A DNA stretch of 64,000 nt, from the NCBI RefSeq assembly GCF_013034685.1, contig NZ_WQGO01000001.1:806001-870000 (forward strand), written 5' to 3'. A model generated the notes under the pieces. The model searched no databases. It worked only from the letters and a program-made list of their open reading frames with translations, and was not told where the DNA came from. Of the stretch, positions 1-9,216 are shown piece after piece. The DNA is from Ruegeria lacuscaerulensis. GTDB lineage: Bacteria > Pseudomonadota > Alphaproteobacteria > Rhodobacterales > Rhodobacteraceae. Position 1 is the first letter of the stretch; every line of letters begins with the position of its first letter. Made by a program: the position numbers and the translations under genes.

Positions 1-611
1 GTCGCGGGCTTGCGTTCTGCGATGAGCGTAATGGCCTGTGCCAGGGCCTCTTCGACGCTGAGGTCCGAAGTATCCAGCAAAACGGCATCCTCAGCCGGTT
101 TCATCGGGGCTGTACTCCGCTCGGCATCGCGGGCATCGCGCTCGCGCACATCAGCAAGGACCTGTTCACGGGTCACATCGTCGCCCTTGGCGCTCAGTTC
201 CAGATACCGCCGTTCAGCGCGCACCTCGGCGCTGGCGGTGACGAACAGCTTGGCCTCGGCCTCGGGGCAGATCACGGTTCCGATGTCACGCCCGTCTAGC
301 ACTGCGCCGCTATCCCGTCGGGCAAAGGCGCGCTGGAAATCGACCAAAGCCGCGCGGACCTCGGGGATCACCGCCACTTTCGACGCGGCCTGAGCGATCT
401 CGGCCGTGCGCAGATCGCCCTGCTGCAACTCCTCGGCGGTCAGGGCCTCGGCCGCCGCGATGGGCTCCATCCCTTCCAGCGTCCGCCGCCCCACCGCGCG
501 GTACAAAAGCCCGGTGTCCAGATGCGCAAAGCCGAAATGTGCCGCAACCCCTTTCGAGATCGTGCCCTTCCCAGCAGCTGCAGGGCCGTCTATGGCGACC
601 GTAAAGCTCAT
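1..611 (-). CDS. cmk: cytidylate kinase (3' end outside window)
   Basis: Transfers a phosphate from ATP to CMP or dCMP in the cytoplasm, a step of pyrimidine nucleotide recycling. The protein starts [17 protein letters not shown], so the P-loop GPAAAGKGT lies at residues 9-17; [10 protein letters not shown] and [11 protein letters not shown] further on are typical of the family. About 203 codons are visible and the frame is still open at base 1, so the C-terminus is missing. The ATG at 611 overlaps the aroA stop by four bases (ATGA), which indicates translational coupling; aroA-cmk is a common alphaproteobacterial order. The identification is secure. Confidence 0.95.
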   Translation of the reverse strand, partial: MSFTVAIDGPAAAGKGTISKGVAAHFGFAHLDTGLLYRAVGRRTLEGMEPIAAAEALTAEELQQGDLRTAEIAQAASKVAVIPEVRAALVDFQRAFARRDSGAVLDGRDIGTVICPEAEAKLFVTASAEVRAERRYLELSAKGDDVTREQVLADVRERDARDAERSTAPMKPAEDAVLLDTSDLSVEEALAQAITLIAERKPA

Positions 612-1954
612 GTGCGTACGACCTTGGCGCCCAGCGCAGCCATCAGCGGTTCAAAAATCGGGAACGAAGTCGCAATCGGGCCGCCATCATCAACCGAGAC
701 CGGCGATTTCGCTCCCATTCCCATCACCATGAACGACATGGCGATGCGGTGATCCAGAAAGCTCTCGCAGGTGCCGCTGCCGGGGACATTGCCGATGCCC
801 AGACCGTCAATCGACCACCAATCCTCGCCCTCATCCACGGTCACGCCATTGGCACGCAACCCGCGGGCCATGGCGTCGATCCGGTCGCTTTCCTTGACGC
901 GCAGCTCTTTCACCCCGCCCATCATCGTGGTGCCCGTGGCATTGGCCGCAACCACAGACAGCACCGGGTATTCGTCAATCATCGAGGCCGCGCGTTCCGG
1001 CGGCACGTTGATGCCCTTCATGTTGGGCGAGTATTTCGCGCGCAGGTCAGCGACCGGCTCGCCACCCTCTTCGCGCTCATTCTCATAAGTCAGGTCCGCA
1101 CCCATCTCGCGCAGCGTGGTAAACAGCCCCGCGCGGGTCGGGTTCAGGCCAATACCCGGCACCAGCACATCCGAACCCGGCGTGATCAGCGCCGCGCAAA
1201 CCGGGAACGCCGCGCTGGACGGGTCACGCGGCACGGCAATAACCTGCGGTTTCAACTCAGGACGACCGGTCAGGGTGATCACCCGGCCCTCATCGGTATC
1301 CTCAACGGTGATCTCTGCGCCGAACCCGGCCAGCATCCGTTCGGAATGGTCGCGGGTGGCCTCTTTTTCGATCACCACGGTTTTGCCCGGTGCGTTCAGA
1401 CCGGCCAGCAGCACGGCGGATTTCACCTGCGCCGACGGAACGGGAACCTCATAGCGCACCGGAACCGGTTCGGCGGCACCTACAATGGTCATCGGCAAAC
1501 GCCCACCCGAGCGACCAACCGATTGCGCCCCAAACAGCGCCAGCGGGTCCGTCACCCGCGCCATGGGGCGTTTGTTCAGGCTGGCATCGCCGGTAAACGT
1601 GGCTGAGATCGGGCAGGTCGCCATCGCGCCCATGATCAGCCGCACACCCGTGCCCGAATTGCCGCAATCAATCACCTGATCCGGCTCGGCAAAGCCGCCA
1701 ACGCCCACGCCATGCACGGTCCATTCACCGCCACCATGATCCGTAACCTCAGCCCCAAAGGCGCGCATGGCCTTGGCGGTATCCAGAACATCCTCACCTT
1801 CCAGCAGGCCGGAAATCTTCGTCTCACCCACCGCCATCGCGCCCAAAATCAGCGACCGGTGCGAGATCGACTTGTCGCCGGGCACCTCTGCCGTTCCGGT
1901 CAGCGGACCGCAGGGATGCGAGGTCATCGGGATGGGCGTGCCGTGTCCGGACAT
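608..1954 (-). CDS. aroA: 3-phosphoshikimate 1-carboxyvinyltransferase (EPSP synthase)
   Basis: Sixth step of the shikimate pathway: joins shikimate-3-phosphate and phosphoenolpyruvate. The 448-residue protein has the family signatures GDKSISHRS near residue 26, [14 protein letters not shown] near 50, [14 protein letters not shown] near 175, [12 protein letters not shown] and RVKESDRI in the second half, and DHRIAMSF near 400. Overall it resembles the class II enzymes, CP4 type, of alphaproteobacteria. At the loop where CP4 has GNAATG, this enzyme has GNSGTG, so it keeps the glycine found in glyphosate-sensitive enzymes; it should not be assumed tolerant. It is followed by cmk with a four-base overlap. 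Confidence 0.97.
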   Translation of the reverse strand: MSGHGTPIPMTSHPCGPLTGTAEVPGDKSISHRSLILGAMAVGETKISGLLEGEDVLDTAKAMRAFGAEVTDHGGGEWTVHGVGVGGFAEPDQVIDCGNSGTGVRLIMGAMATCPISATFTGDASLNKRPMARVTDPLALFGAQSVGRSGGRLPMTIVGAAEPVPVRYEVPVPSAQVKSAVLLAGLNAPGKTVVIEKEATRDHSERMLAGFGAEITVEDTDEGRVITLTGRPELKPQVIAVPRDPSSAAFPVCAALITPGSDVLVPGIGLNPTRAGLFTTLREMGADLTYENEREEGGEPVADLRAKYSPNMKGINVPPERAASMIDEYPVLSVVAANATGTTMMGGVKELRVKESDRIDAMARGLRANGVTVDEGEDWWSIDGLGIGNVPGSGTCESFLDHRIAMSFMVMGMGAKSPVSVDDGGPIATSFPIFEPLMAALGAKVVRT

Positions 1955-2023
1955 GGGGGCTCCTGTTTTCGCTATCAGTGCCTTAGCCGATTAGCGAATT
2001 GGGGCCAGATGGTCCAGCGGCAA

Positions 2024-2734
2024 TCAGCCCTTGCGGCGGAAGGTCAGGTAGTGCGGCGTGCGCCCTTCGCGCAGAGCTTTCTGTTCATAGCGGGTGGAAA
2101 TCCAGTCGTCCCACGGTTCGCGCCAATCAGAGGGGCGCTCCGCCAGCCATTCGAACCCCGCGCGCGGCACTTCCTCGAGCGTTTGGCGGACATAGTCGGG
2201 AATGTCCGTCGCCACGCGAAAGATCGAACCCGGTTTCAGCGCCCGCGCCAACGGCTCCAGGTGCTCCGGGGTCACAAAGCGGCGGCGATGGTGCCGCGTC
2301 TTGGGCCACGGATCGGGATAGAGCAGGAACGCGCGGGAAATGCTGGCCTCGGGCAGCACATCGAACAGATCACGCGCATCGCCGGGATGGACGGCGAGGT
2401 TCTCAACCCCCGCCTGCCGGATTTTACCCAACAACATGGCGACGCCGTTAATGTAAGGTTCGGCCCCTATGATGCCGATGTCAGGATTGCGCGCAGCCTG
2501 ATGCACCAGGTGCTCACCACCACCAAAGCCGACCTCAAGCCAGACGTCGCGACCGTCAAACAGCTCCTGCAAGTCCAGCGGCTTGCGTTCAGGGTTGCTC
2601 TCCCAATCGACCGCACCCGGGGACAGCGCATCAAGGTCTTCGCTTAGATAGGTCTTCTGGCTTTGCTTCAGGGTTTTGCCTTTGAAGCGGCCATAAAAGT
2701 TCCGGCGGGGGCGTTGGGGGATCTCGGTGCTCAT
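2024..2734 (-). CDS. trmB: tRNA (guanine-N7-)-methyltransferase
   Basis: SAM-dependent enzyme that makes 7-methylguanosine at position 46 of tRNAs. The SAM-binding motif LEVGFGGGEHL and the TrmB signature LYPDPWPKTRHHRRRFV are both present, and the C-terminal TRYEQKALREGR is typical. I chose the ATG at 2734 (MSTEIPQRPRRN, 236 aa). The open frame runs 18 codons further upstream, but that extension is not family-like. It lies 125 bases downstream of metK on the same strand, so it may share its transcript and makes sense as a SAM user. Confidence 0.95.
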   Translation of the reverse strand: MSTEIPQRPRRNFYGRFKGKTLKQSQKTYLSEDLDALSPGAVDWESNPERKPLDLQELFDGRDVWLEVGFGGGEHLVHQAARNPDIGIIGAEPYINGVAMLLGKIRQAGVENLAVHPGDARDLFDVLPEASISRAFLLYPDPWPKTRHHRRRFVTPEHLEPLARALKPGSIFRVATDIPDYVRQTLEEVPRAGFEWLAERPSDWREPWDDWISTRYEQKALREGRTPHYLTFRRKG

Positions 2735-2859
2735 GGGCCGAGCCCATACTGTGCCGAAACCACGGACGCAAGAGGGCGACCGGTCCACTCAACAGACCTG
2801 CCGCCCCCAAAAAGCACCAGAATAGAGCGCGCCCGAATGGGCGCACCTTTGGTCTAAGA

Positions 2860-4041
2860 TCAGACCGCCGCTTTCAGCGCGTCCGCCAGATCAGTGCTTT
2901 CCCAGCTGAAGCCGCCATCGGCATCGGGTTCGCGGCCGAAGTGGCCGTAGGCTGCAGTGCGCTGGTAGATCGGCTTGTTCAGTTGCAGATGCTCGCGGAT
3001 GCCGCGCGGGGTCAGGTCCATTACCTGGCCCACGGCTTTTTCGATCGCCGCATCTGCGATCTGGCCCGTGCCATGCGTATCCGCGTAGATCGATAGAGGC
3101 TTGGACACGCCAATCGCATAGCTGAGCTGGATCGTGCAACGCTCAGCCATACCGGCAGCCACTACATTCTTTGCCAGATAGCGTGCGGCATAGGCGGCCG
3201 AACGATCCACTTTGGTCGGGTCTTTACCCGAGAACGCGCCACCACCGTGAGGTGCTGCACCCCCATAGGTGTCCACGATGATCTTGCGACCAGTCAGGCC
3301 AGCATCGCCATCGGGGCCGCCGATCACAAATTTGCCGGTCGGGTTTACGTGCCATTCGGTCTCGGCCGACAGCCAACCTTCGGGCAGAGTCTCGCGGATA
3401 TAAGGCTCGACAATGGCGCGGATGTCATCCGAGCTCAGCGCCGCGTCCAGATGCTGGGTCGACAGCACGATCGAGCTGACGCCGACGGGTTTTCCGTCAC
3501 GGTAGACAACCGAAAGCTGCGACTTGGCATCGGGGCCCAGCGCAGGCTCGGAGCCGTTTTTGCGCACTTCAGCCAGCCGACGCAGGATCGCGTGGGAATA
3601 CTGGATCGGAGCCGGCATCAACGCAGGCGTTTCGGTCGTGGCATAGCCGAACATGATCCCCTGATCGCCTGCCCCTTCGTCCTTGTCATCGGCGGCATCG
3701 ACACCCTGCGCGATATGGGCGGATTGTTCGTGCAGCAGGTTCGTCACTTCGACGGTTTCGTGGTGGAACTTGTCCTGCTCGTAGCCGATATCCTTGATAC
3801 AGGCGCGCGCGATGTCGTCGATATGCGCCATGTAGTCGTGCAACTTGTCCTGATCCGACAGGCCCACTTCGCCACCGATGACAACCCGGTTGGTGGTGGC
3901 AAACGTCTCGCACGCGACGCGTGCTTCGGGTTCTTCGTTCAAAAAGGCGTCAAGGACGGCGTCTGAAATCCGGTCGCAGACTTTATCCGGGTGCCCTTCG
4001 GACACGGATTCCGAAGTGAAAGTATAGTTCTGTCGGGACAT
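2860..4041 (-). CDS. metK: S-adenosylmethionine synthetase
   Basis: Makes S-adenosylmethionine from methionine and ATP. The 393-residue length is usual for the family. The N-terminal [19 protein letters not shown] (catalytic His and Asp), the central [12 protein letters not shown] and the phosphate-binding [16 protein letters not shown] are all intact. The short leader of about 96 bases between the lnt stop and this ATG carries a SAM/SAH riboswitch that contains the ribosome-binding site (see separate entry). This predicts feedback control at translation by the product of the enzyme. trmB lies downstream. Confidence 0.98.
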   Translation of the reverse strand: MSRQNYTFTSESVSEGHPDKVCDRISDAVLDAFLNEEPEARVACETFATTNRVVIGGEVGLSDQDKLHDYMAHIDDIARACIKDIGYEQDKFHHETVEVTNLLHEQSAHIAQGVDAADDKDEGAGDQGIMFGYATTETPALMPAPIQYSHAILRRLAEVRKNGSEPALGPDAKSQLSVVYRDGKPVGVSSIVLSTQHLDAALSSDDIRAIVEPYIRETLPEGWLSAETEWHVNPTGKFVIGGPDGDAGLTGRKIIVDTYGGAAPHGGGAFSGKDPTKVDRSAAYAARYLAKNVVAAGMAERCTIQLSYAIGVSKPLSIYADTHGTGQIADAAIEKAVGQVMDLTPRGIREHLQLNKPIYQRTAAYGHFGREPDADGGFSWESTDLADALKAAV

Positions 4042-4046
4042 GAATG

Positions 4047-4093
4047 TGCTCCATTAAGATTTCCCCATCACGCCAGGAAGCCGTTGTGACGGG
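4047..4093 (-). ncRNA. SAM/SAH riboswitch in the metK leader
   Basis: Read on the minus strand, the leader contains GTCACAACGGCTTCCTGG followed by CGTGA, an A/T-rich linker and TGGAGCA five bases before the metK ATG. These blocks match the conserved SAM/SAH riboswitch of Rhodobacterales, a short H-type pseudoknot. GTCAC pairs with GTGAT to form the first stem, and the GGCTTCC loop can pair with GGAGC. Because GGAG is also the Shine-Dalgarno sequence, ligand binding should hide it and stop translation. The match was made by eye and rests on the conserved core and the metK location, which is where this class is found. Confidence 0.9.
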
Positions 4094-4137
4094 CATGCGA
4101 GGGGATACGCCCGCACAAAGCCGGGGTCAATCGGTAT

Positions 4138-5634
4138 TTATGCGTCTACCCGCCGGGCGTTGCGCCAAAGCAGCGCGGTCAGGCCGAATAGCACAAAAAA
4201 GACCGGATAGTCGCCGATCCGCGCATACAGTGTCCGAGCCAGCGGGGCAGGCAAAAGCGCGTCGATAAACCCCGCCTCTCCAAGTGGCAGTGCCTTGGTG
4301 ATCCGCCCCAAAGGGTCGATCATCGCCGAGACACCAGTATTGGCGGCGCGCATCATTGGCAGGCCCTGTTCAACCGCGCGCATTTGGGCTTGGGCGAGGT
4401 GCTGATACGGCCCGGACCGAGTGCCAAACCAAGCATCATTGGTGATCTGCATCAGAAAATCCGCGCGCCCCGGTGCCGACAAGACATCTTGCGTGAACAC
4501 CGCCTCATAGCAGATCAACGGCAGGGCCAGCCCCAGCTTTCCCGCCTCGATCAGCTCAGCGCCCGGACCGGCGCTGAAGCCGTTGCCCGTGGTCGTGGCC
4601 ATGCCGTGAATGCCGAACCGGGCCATCACGTCCCCAAACGGAACGTATTCGCCAAACGGGGCCAGATGGTGCTTGTCATACAGGCCCTGCTGCTGCCCAT
4701 CTTCATTCAGGTAGATCATCGAGTTGTAGATCCGGGGCCCATCCCCCCGTTGAATGCCCAGAAAAACCGGCGTTCCCTGCGCGGCTTCGGCAATCGCGTC
4801 CAGATAAGGCTGCGCGCTACCCAGCCAAGCGGGAACCGAGGTTTCCGGCCACACGATCAGGTCCGGGCGTGGCTGCAGCGCCGAAAATTCAATCTGGCGG
4901 GCAAAGAAAAGCGGAGCATAGTCTGGGTCCCATTTCTGGTGCTGCGGCGCGTTCGGCTGGATCAGACGGACGATGTGTTCGGTATTGGTAACGTCCGGGC
5001 GCATCGCGGCGTATCCCAAACCCAGACCTGCAAAACCAACCGACAGACACAAAGGCAGGAAAATCCCCTTGCGCCGCGACAGCGCCGCGCCCAGCGGCAG
5101 AGTAGCCAGCAAGGTCAACGCCCCCAACCCATAGGGCCCGGTCAGAGCAAGAACCTGCGCCACGGGTGTGTCCACCCAGACCTGCGCCAACCCGGCCCAC
5201 GGAAACCCGGTCAGCACATAGCCACGCGCCGCTTCTGCCAGCGCGATGATCAGTGCGAGCAAAACAGTTTGCCCCACCCCCGATGCGCCGGATTTTCGTG
5301 CCACCCAAAATGCCAGAGCCCAGAACAGGGCAAGCCCTCCGGCCATAAACACCAGCGCAAAAGGCGCCATCCATCCGTAGCGCGGCGCGTCGACCAGAAA
5401 TGGCTCAACGATCCAGCTTAGGGCATGGACGAAATAGCCCGTCGCGAAGGCCCAACCGATCCAGGCTGCCTGCCCTCGGCTTTTGCTGGACAGGTAAACC
5501 GGGGCCAGCAGCGTCAGCGCGATAACTGTCGCCCACCAATACCCGAACGGAGCAAGGCCAAAGGCGGCCACGCCACCAAGCACTGCGGCAGACAGGAAGA
5601 TCAGCCAGAATGGCCAGCCCCCCACAGGGGTCAT
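4138..5634 (-). CDS. lnt: apolipoprotein N-acyltransferase
   Basis: Inner-membrane enzyme that adds the third acyl chain to the N-terminal cysteine of lipoproteins. The 498-residue protein has about six hydrophobic segments in its first 200 residues followed by a nitrilase-fold domain. The catalytic Glu-Lys-Cys triad is visible as E264 (VWPETS), K321 (YDKHHLAPFGEYVP) and C375 (ICYEAVF). A hydrophobic segment near the C-terminus closes the protein. The ATG overlaps the stop of the preceding CBS-domain gene by four bases, so the two are translationally coupled, a conserved pairing in proteobacteria. Confidence 0.96.
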   Translation of the reverse strand: MTPVGGWPFWLIFLSAAVLGGVAAFGLAPFGYWWATVIALTLLAPVYLSSKSRGQAAWIGWAFATGYFVHALSWIVEPFLVDAPRYGWMAPFALVFMAGGLALFWALAFWVARKSGASGVGQTVLLALIIALAEAARGYVLTGFPWAGLAQVWVDTPVAQVLALTGPYGLGALTLLATLPLGAALSRRKGIFLPLCLSVGFAGLGLGYAAMRPDVTNTEHIVRLIQPNAPQHQKWDPDYAPLFFARQIEFSALQPRPDLIVWPETSVPAWLGSAQPYLDAIAEAAQGTPVFLGIQRGDGPRIYNSMIYLNEDGQQQGLYDKHHLAPFGEYVPFGDVMARFGIHGMATTTGNGFSAGPGAELIEAGKLGLALPLICYEAVFTQDVLSAPGRADFLMQITNDAWFGTRSGPYQHLAQAQMRAVEQGLPMMRAANTGVSAMIDPLGRITKALPLGEAGFIDALLPAPLARTLYARIGDYPVFFVLFGLTALLWRNARRVDA

Positions 5635-6518
5635 GCAACAAGATCCGGCAACATTACGCGCAGGCGCTTGATACGGCGCGGGTCGGCGTCGATCACCTCA
5701 AACTCAGGGCCTTCGGGATGCAAAACAACCTCGCCGCGCGCAGGCACGCGGCCGGACAGCATAAAGACCAACCCGCCCAACGTGTCGATTTCTTCCTCGT
5801 CCACATCCTCGTGGCTGGTCAGAGACCTTCCAATCTCGGCCTCGAACTCCTCGACTGGGACGCGGGCTTGAACGACATAGCAGCCTGGCTTTTCCTGCAC
5901 CCATAGCTGACTTTCGTCAGCGTCATGCTCATCTGCAATCTCACCCACAACCTGCTCAATCAGGTCTTCGATGGTCAGCAACCCGTCAACACCACCATAT
6001 TCGTCGATCACCAAGGCCATATGCCTACGTTCTGTCTGCATCTTGGTCAGCAGAACCCCAATTGGCATCGAGGGCGGAACAAACAGCAAAGTCCGTAACA
6101 TCGAGACCAGATCGAATTCGGATGATGTTCCGTTGAACCCATGGGTCAGCGCGAAATCCTTAAGGTGCACGAAGCCCAAAGGCGTATCCAGTGTCCCTTC
6201 ATAAACAGGTATCCGCGACAGACCGCTTTCGCGAAACACCTGCGCAAGCTCGTCTTTGGAGATGGTCGAAGGAACTGACACGATTTCTGCCGTGGGAATG
6301 GCCACATCTTCAACCCGCATCCGGCGCAGGTTGATCATGCCGCGTGGCTGTGTCGCCTCAGTGTCATGACCATTCATCGCAGTGGCCTCCCCCTCGGTCG
6401 GGGTTGAGAACGCATCTACTATTCGCGAGAAAAACCCTGTCTTCTCTTTGCTGTTTTCGCCGCTGTTCTGCGGTTGCGCGCTTTGCGCCGCCATAGAACT
6501 GCCGTCTGTTTCGCCCAT
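5631..6518 (-). CDS. CorC/HlyC-family CBS-domain protein
   Basis: A 295-residue soluble protein with a low-complexity N-terminal 50 residues. It has paired CBS domains (about 65-205; VPSTISKDELAQVFRESGLSRIPVYE, split here only by description) with VIDEYGGVDGLLTIEDLIE closing the second one, and a CorC_HlyC transporter-associated domain at about 220-295. Family members are linked to magnesium/cobalt efflux (CorC) or, by name only, haemolysin C. It lacks the DUF21 membrane domain of longer relatives. It sits in the ybeY-corC-lnt order seen widely and is coupled to lnt by a four-base overlap. The exact role is not proven for this short form. Confidence 0.88.
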   Translation of the reverse strand: MGETDGSSMAAQSAQPQNSGENSKEKTGFFSRIVDAFSTPTEGEATAMNGHDTEATQPRGMINLRRMRVEDVAIPTAEIVSVPSTISKDELAQVFRESGLSRIPVYEGTLDTPLGFVHLKDFALTHGFNGTSSEFDLVSMLRTLLFVPPSMPIGVLLTKMQTERRHMALVIDEYGGVDGLLTIEDLIEQVVGEIADEHDADESQLWVQEKPGCYVVQARVPVEEFEAEIGRSLTSHEDVDEEEIDTLGGLVFMLSGRVPARGEVVLHPEGPEFEVIDADPRRIKRLRVMLPDLVA

Positions 6519-6554
6519 TATCCTAGTCCAAATGATCGGCCTGACTGGCCCGTA

Positions 6555-7049
6555 TTAAACTATATATGGGTTATCAATACCCATTTTGCCAAGTATCTCG
6601 ACCTCAAGCCCCTCCATCAAAGTGGCGTCGGGGTCACGAATGTGATCATAGCCCAGCAGATGTAACAATCCGTGAATGATCAGATGCGTCACGTGATCGT
6701 CCATGGGTTTGCCTGCCTCGGCAGCCTCGCGGGTGCAGGTATCGAAGGAAATGGCGATATCCCCAAGAGCGATTTCACCGGTAAAATCGGGCTGCGGATG
6801 GTCAGGGATATCGCCTGCGGCCTCGGGCGACAGATCCTCGGCGGGCCAACTCAGCACGTTGGTCGGGCTGGGTTTTTCCCGAAACTCGGCGTTCAGCGCG
6901 GCAATGTGGGCATCATCGCAGGCCAGAACACTGACTTCACACAGATCTGCATCCAGATCAAAACGATGGAACACCGCCTGAGCGGCACGGTCTACCAATG
7001 CTTCCAGACCTCTCCAACGGGGGTCTTCGACCGTCAGTTCAATAGCCAT
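6555..7049 (-). CDS. ybeY: endoribonuclease YbeY (rRNA maturation factor)
   Basis: Zinc-dependent single-strand endoribonuclease used in 16S rRNA 3' end maturation and ribosome quality control. The 164-residue protein carries the zinc motif HGLLHLLGYDH with H126, H130 and H136. The upstream NVLSWPAED and GDIAIS segments are also family-like. It lies 38 bases downstream of phoH and 36 bases upstream of the CBS-domain gene, in the conserved phoH-ybeY-corC order, so it is probably part of the same transcript. Confidence 0.96.
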   Translation of the reverse strand: MAIELTVEDPRWRGLEALVDRAAQAVFHRFDLDADLCEVSVLACDDAHIAALNAEFREKPSPTNVLSWPAEDLSPEAAGDIPDHPQPDFTGEIALGDIAISFDTCTREAAEAGKPMDDHVTHLIIHGLLHLLGYDHIRDPDATLMEGLEVEILGKMGIDNPYIV

Positions 7050-7087
7050 GTCAATTCGCCCAATACCCGGTATCCGCAGCGCGGGCC

Positions 7088-8110
7088 TTATCCGGTTTCA
7101 CGCCCCGCGTCGGCCTCATACGCCTCGATAATGGCGGCGACAAGCGGGTGGCGGACCACATCTTTGGAAGTGAAGTAGTTGAAGCTGATATTCGGGATCG
7201 TTTTCAACAAACGTTCCGCATCTGCCAGCCCCGATTGCACCCCGCGCGGCAGATCGACCTGCGAGCGGTCACCGGTGATCACCATCCGGCTACCTTCACC
7301 CAGACGGGTCAGGAACATCTTCATCTGCATGGTCGTGGCGTTCTGCGCCTCATCCAGCACCACGAAGGCATTCGCAAGGGTACGCCCCCGCATGAAGGCC
7401 AGCGGCGCGATTTCGATCCGCTTTTCCTCGATCAGCTTGGCCAATTGCTTGCCGGGCAAAAAGTCGTTCAGCGCATCATACAGCGGCTGCATGTAGGGAT
7501 CGACCTTGTCCTTCATATCGCCGGGCAGGTATCCCAGCTTCTCGCCCGCCTCGACCGCCGGACGGCTGAGGATGATGCGATCCACATGCCCGCCGATGAA
7601 CATCGACACACCAACAGCAACGGCAAGATAAGTTTTACCCGTGCCTGCCGGCCCGATTCCAAAGGCCAGTTCATTGTTGAACAGCGACTGCACATAGGCT
7701 TTCTGCGCGTCTGTGCGGGGCTCGACCAGTTTCTTGCGAGTCTTGATCTCGACCGTGCCGCCCTTGAACATCTCAAGCTGATCGCCGTCGCGGCTGCCGG
7801 TTCCGGTCTCGGACCCGCCCATGCGCAACTCACGATCCACATCTGCGGCTTCAACCTCGCGCCCGCCTTCCAGACGTGTGTAAAGCGCCTGGAGCACCTC
7901 AATCGCCTGTTTCTGGGCATCATCGTCACCCATGACGACAAGCTGATTGCCACGGCGCACGATCTGAACCGATAGCTTGTTTTCGATGTCGGTCAGATTG
8001 CGGTCATATTCGCCGCAAAGGTCAATCAACAACCGGTTGTCTGGAAATTCAACAAACGCCTCACGCTGGGGCATTTCATCTTGCGGTGGGGTCAGGGCAC
8101 CGATGGCCAA
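7088..8110 (-). CDS. PhoH family protein (PhoH-like ATPase)
   Basis: Cytoplasmic P-loop ATPase, related to helicase superfamily 1, that usually accompanies ybeY. Walker A is GPAGTGKTY and Walker B is VVLDEAQNAT; SRPAVEAGEKLGYLPGD and ITGDRSQVDLPRG are classic PhoH motifs. An N-terminal KH-like region (about residues 15-90) precedes the ATPase. I place the start at the TTG at 8110 (340 aa) because AGGAG lies six bases before it and the protein then begins in the family manner (AIGALTPP). The frame stays open 31 codons further upstream to an ATG at 8203, but that extension has an atypical composition. Confidence 0.9.
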   Translation of the reverse strand: MAIGALTPPQDEMPQREAFVEFPDNRLLIDLCGEYDRNLTDIENKLSVQIVRRGNQLVVMGDDDAQKQAIEVLQALYTRLEGGREVEAADVDRELRMGGSETGTGSRDGDQLEMFKGGTVEIKTRKKLVEPRTDAQKAYVQSLFNNELAFGIGPAGTGKTYLAVAVGVSMFIGGHVDRIILSRPAVEAGEKLGYLPGDMKDKVDPYMQPLYDALNDFLPGKQLAKLIEEKRIEIAPLAFMRGRTLANAFVVLDEAQNATTMQMKMFLTRLGEGSRMVITGDRSQVDLPRGVQSGLADAERLLKTIPNISFNYFTSKDVVRHPLVAAIIEAYEADAGRETG

Positions 8111-8210
8111 TCCGTTCTCCTGTCTTGGCGTTTCACCCTGAGCGTGACAACAATTGCCGGTAGGTGCAAGCCACAGATTCAAATTTTCCGGATCAGATGA
8201 CAATTCCGCC

Positions 8211-8234
8211 GATTGACTGTAATTTCAGCCAATC
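8211..8234 (-). terminator. hairpin downstream of the outer-membrane protein gene
   Basis: GATTGACTG (8211-8219) and CAGCCAATC (8226-8234) form a nine-base-pair stem with one G-U pair and a six-base loop. It lies about 35 bases after the stop of the beta-barrel gene and before phoH. There is no clear U-run, so termination is only a possibility; a role in mRNA stability or in the phoH leader is equally possible. Confidence 0.3.
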
Positions 8235-8266
8235 ATCCCGGCATTCGACAGAGCACTCTCTGCAAA

Positions 8267-9031
8267 TCAGAACGTATAAGTCAGACCAAACCGAAGACTG
8301 CGATACTCCGGCGTGGAACGGGTCGAGAATCCGTTGCCAAATTCGATATCCTCACCCTGAAACTGAACATATTCATATTCGCCGGTGATTGACCAATCGT
8401 CGTTCAGGTAATGCTCGGCCCCAATACTTAGCGAGAATCCATCCCGGCTGTCACTCTCCTGAAATGACTGTGTCGTTGCGCCGGTGGTGATGCTGTTTGT
8501 CGTTTCGATGTCGCCGCGCACATAGCCAGCGGACACAAAATAAAGGATGGAGCCGCTTTTGTTTGTCAGGCCATTGCGGAATCGGATGGACAACACGTCC
8601 GACACTTCGGACCCGCCGGTGACTGTCGTTCCACTGATCAGCGCGGTTGTTTCATCGTCAATCGAGCCGAACTCATACCCGATTTCAAGGCCGTAAACAT
8701 AGTCGCGCCCGCCTTTGGCCGGAAGAACACCGCGCCATCCAGCCCGAACGCCGCCGAATGACCCGTTCAAGTCCAATTCGCCAATGGGAAACGTGCCGCC
8801 TGGTGTGGCCAAACCGAACTGATCCGTTCCGCCACTTGCGTATCCCGCCGTCAATCCCAGATAGAAAGCGCTAACGTCGCGATCAACCCGCTGCGGATCC
8901 AATACCGGAGGGTCTGACAAGGCGGCATCGGTATTGCCCGCAATCGCTGCCCCTGAGAGCCCCAAAAGCGAAACCATCACCGCCAAAACAAACTGCAAAC
9001 AAAGCTTTGTTTTATTTCTTTCGACTACCAC
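8267..9031 (-). CDS. outer-membrane beta-barrel protein (OmpA-like/porin superfamily)
   Basis: Predicted secreted protein of 254 residues. I chose the GTG at 9031 because GGAGG lies six bases upstream; it gives a short basic N-terminus and a hydrophobic signal segment ending in GLSGAAIA. The mature part has alternating polar and aromatic strands (FYLGLTAGYASGG, GVRAGWRGVLP, YVYGLEIGYEFGS) and ends with SLRFGLTYTF, the terminal phenylalanine expected of a barrel inserted by the BAM complex. It resembles small eight-stranded barrels of the outer-membrane-protein-beta-barrel family. The specific function is unknown. It stands alone between miaB and phoH. Confidence 0.8.
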   Translation of the reverse strand: MVVERNKTKLCLQFVLAVMVSLLGLSGAAIAGNTDAALSDPPVLDPQRVDRDVSAFYLGLTAGYASGGTDQFGLATPGGTFPIGELDLNGSFGGVRAGWRGVLPAKGGRDYVYGLEIGYEFGSIDDETTALISGTTVTGGSEVSDVLSIRFRNGLTNKSGSILYFVSAGYVRGDIETTNSITTGATTQSFQESDSRDGFSLSIGAEHYLNDDWSITGEYEYVQFQGEDIEFGNGFSTRSTPEYRSLRFGLTYTF

Positions 9032-9216
9032 TCGCACCCTCCAAGGCCCAGACACTTTGCCCGCGTCAGTACACAACCCGAAAATTCAGAGGCTACAAAT
9101 GTCGTAGGTCCCTAAAAAATCTGGCTTTTCTCGGAGCATAGAACGAAGCGATAAATCAAGCGTTAATTTTCAGTTCAAATTGACCCTTGGCGTTTTCATC
9201 ACAGATAGCGCGCGTG

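Noticed and set aside
749..1606. Long plus-strand open frame opposite aroA
   Set aside because: It is antisense to a secure gene; long open antisense frames are expected in GC-rich coding DNA and the translation is low in family-like motifs.
608..1954. Glyphosate-tolerant EPSP synthase
   Set aside because: Overall similarity to CP4 is visible, but the tolerance-linked alanine is a glycine here (GNSGTG).
1712..2647. Plus-strand open frame of 311 codons across aroA and trmB
   Set aside because: It runs opposite two well-identified genes and across their junction, with no recognisable domain or ribosome-binding site.
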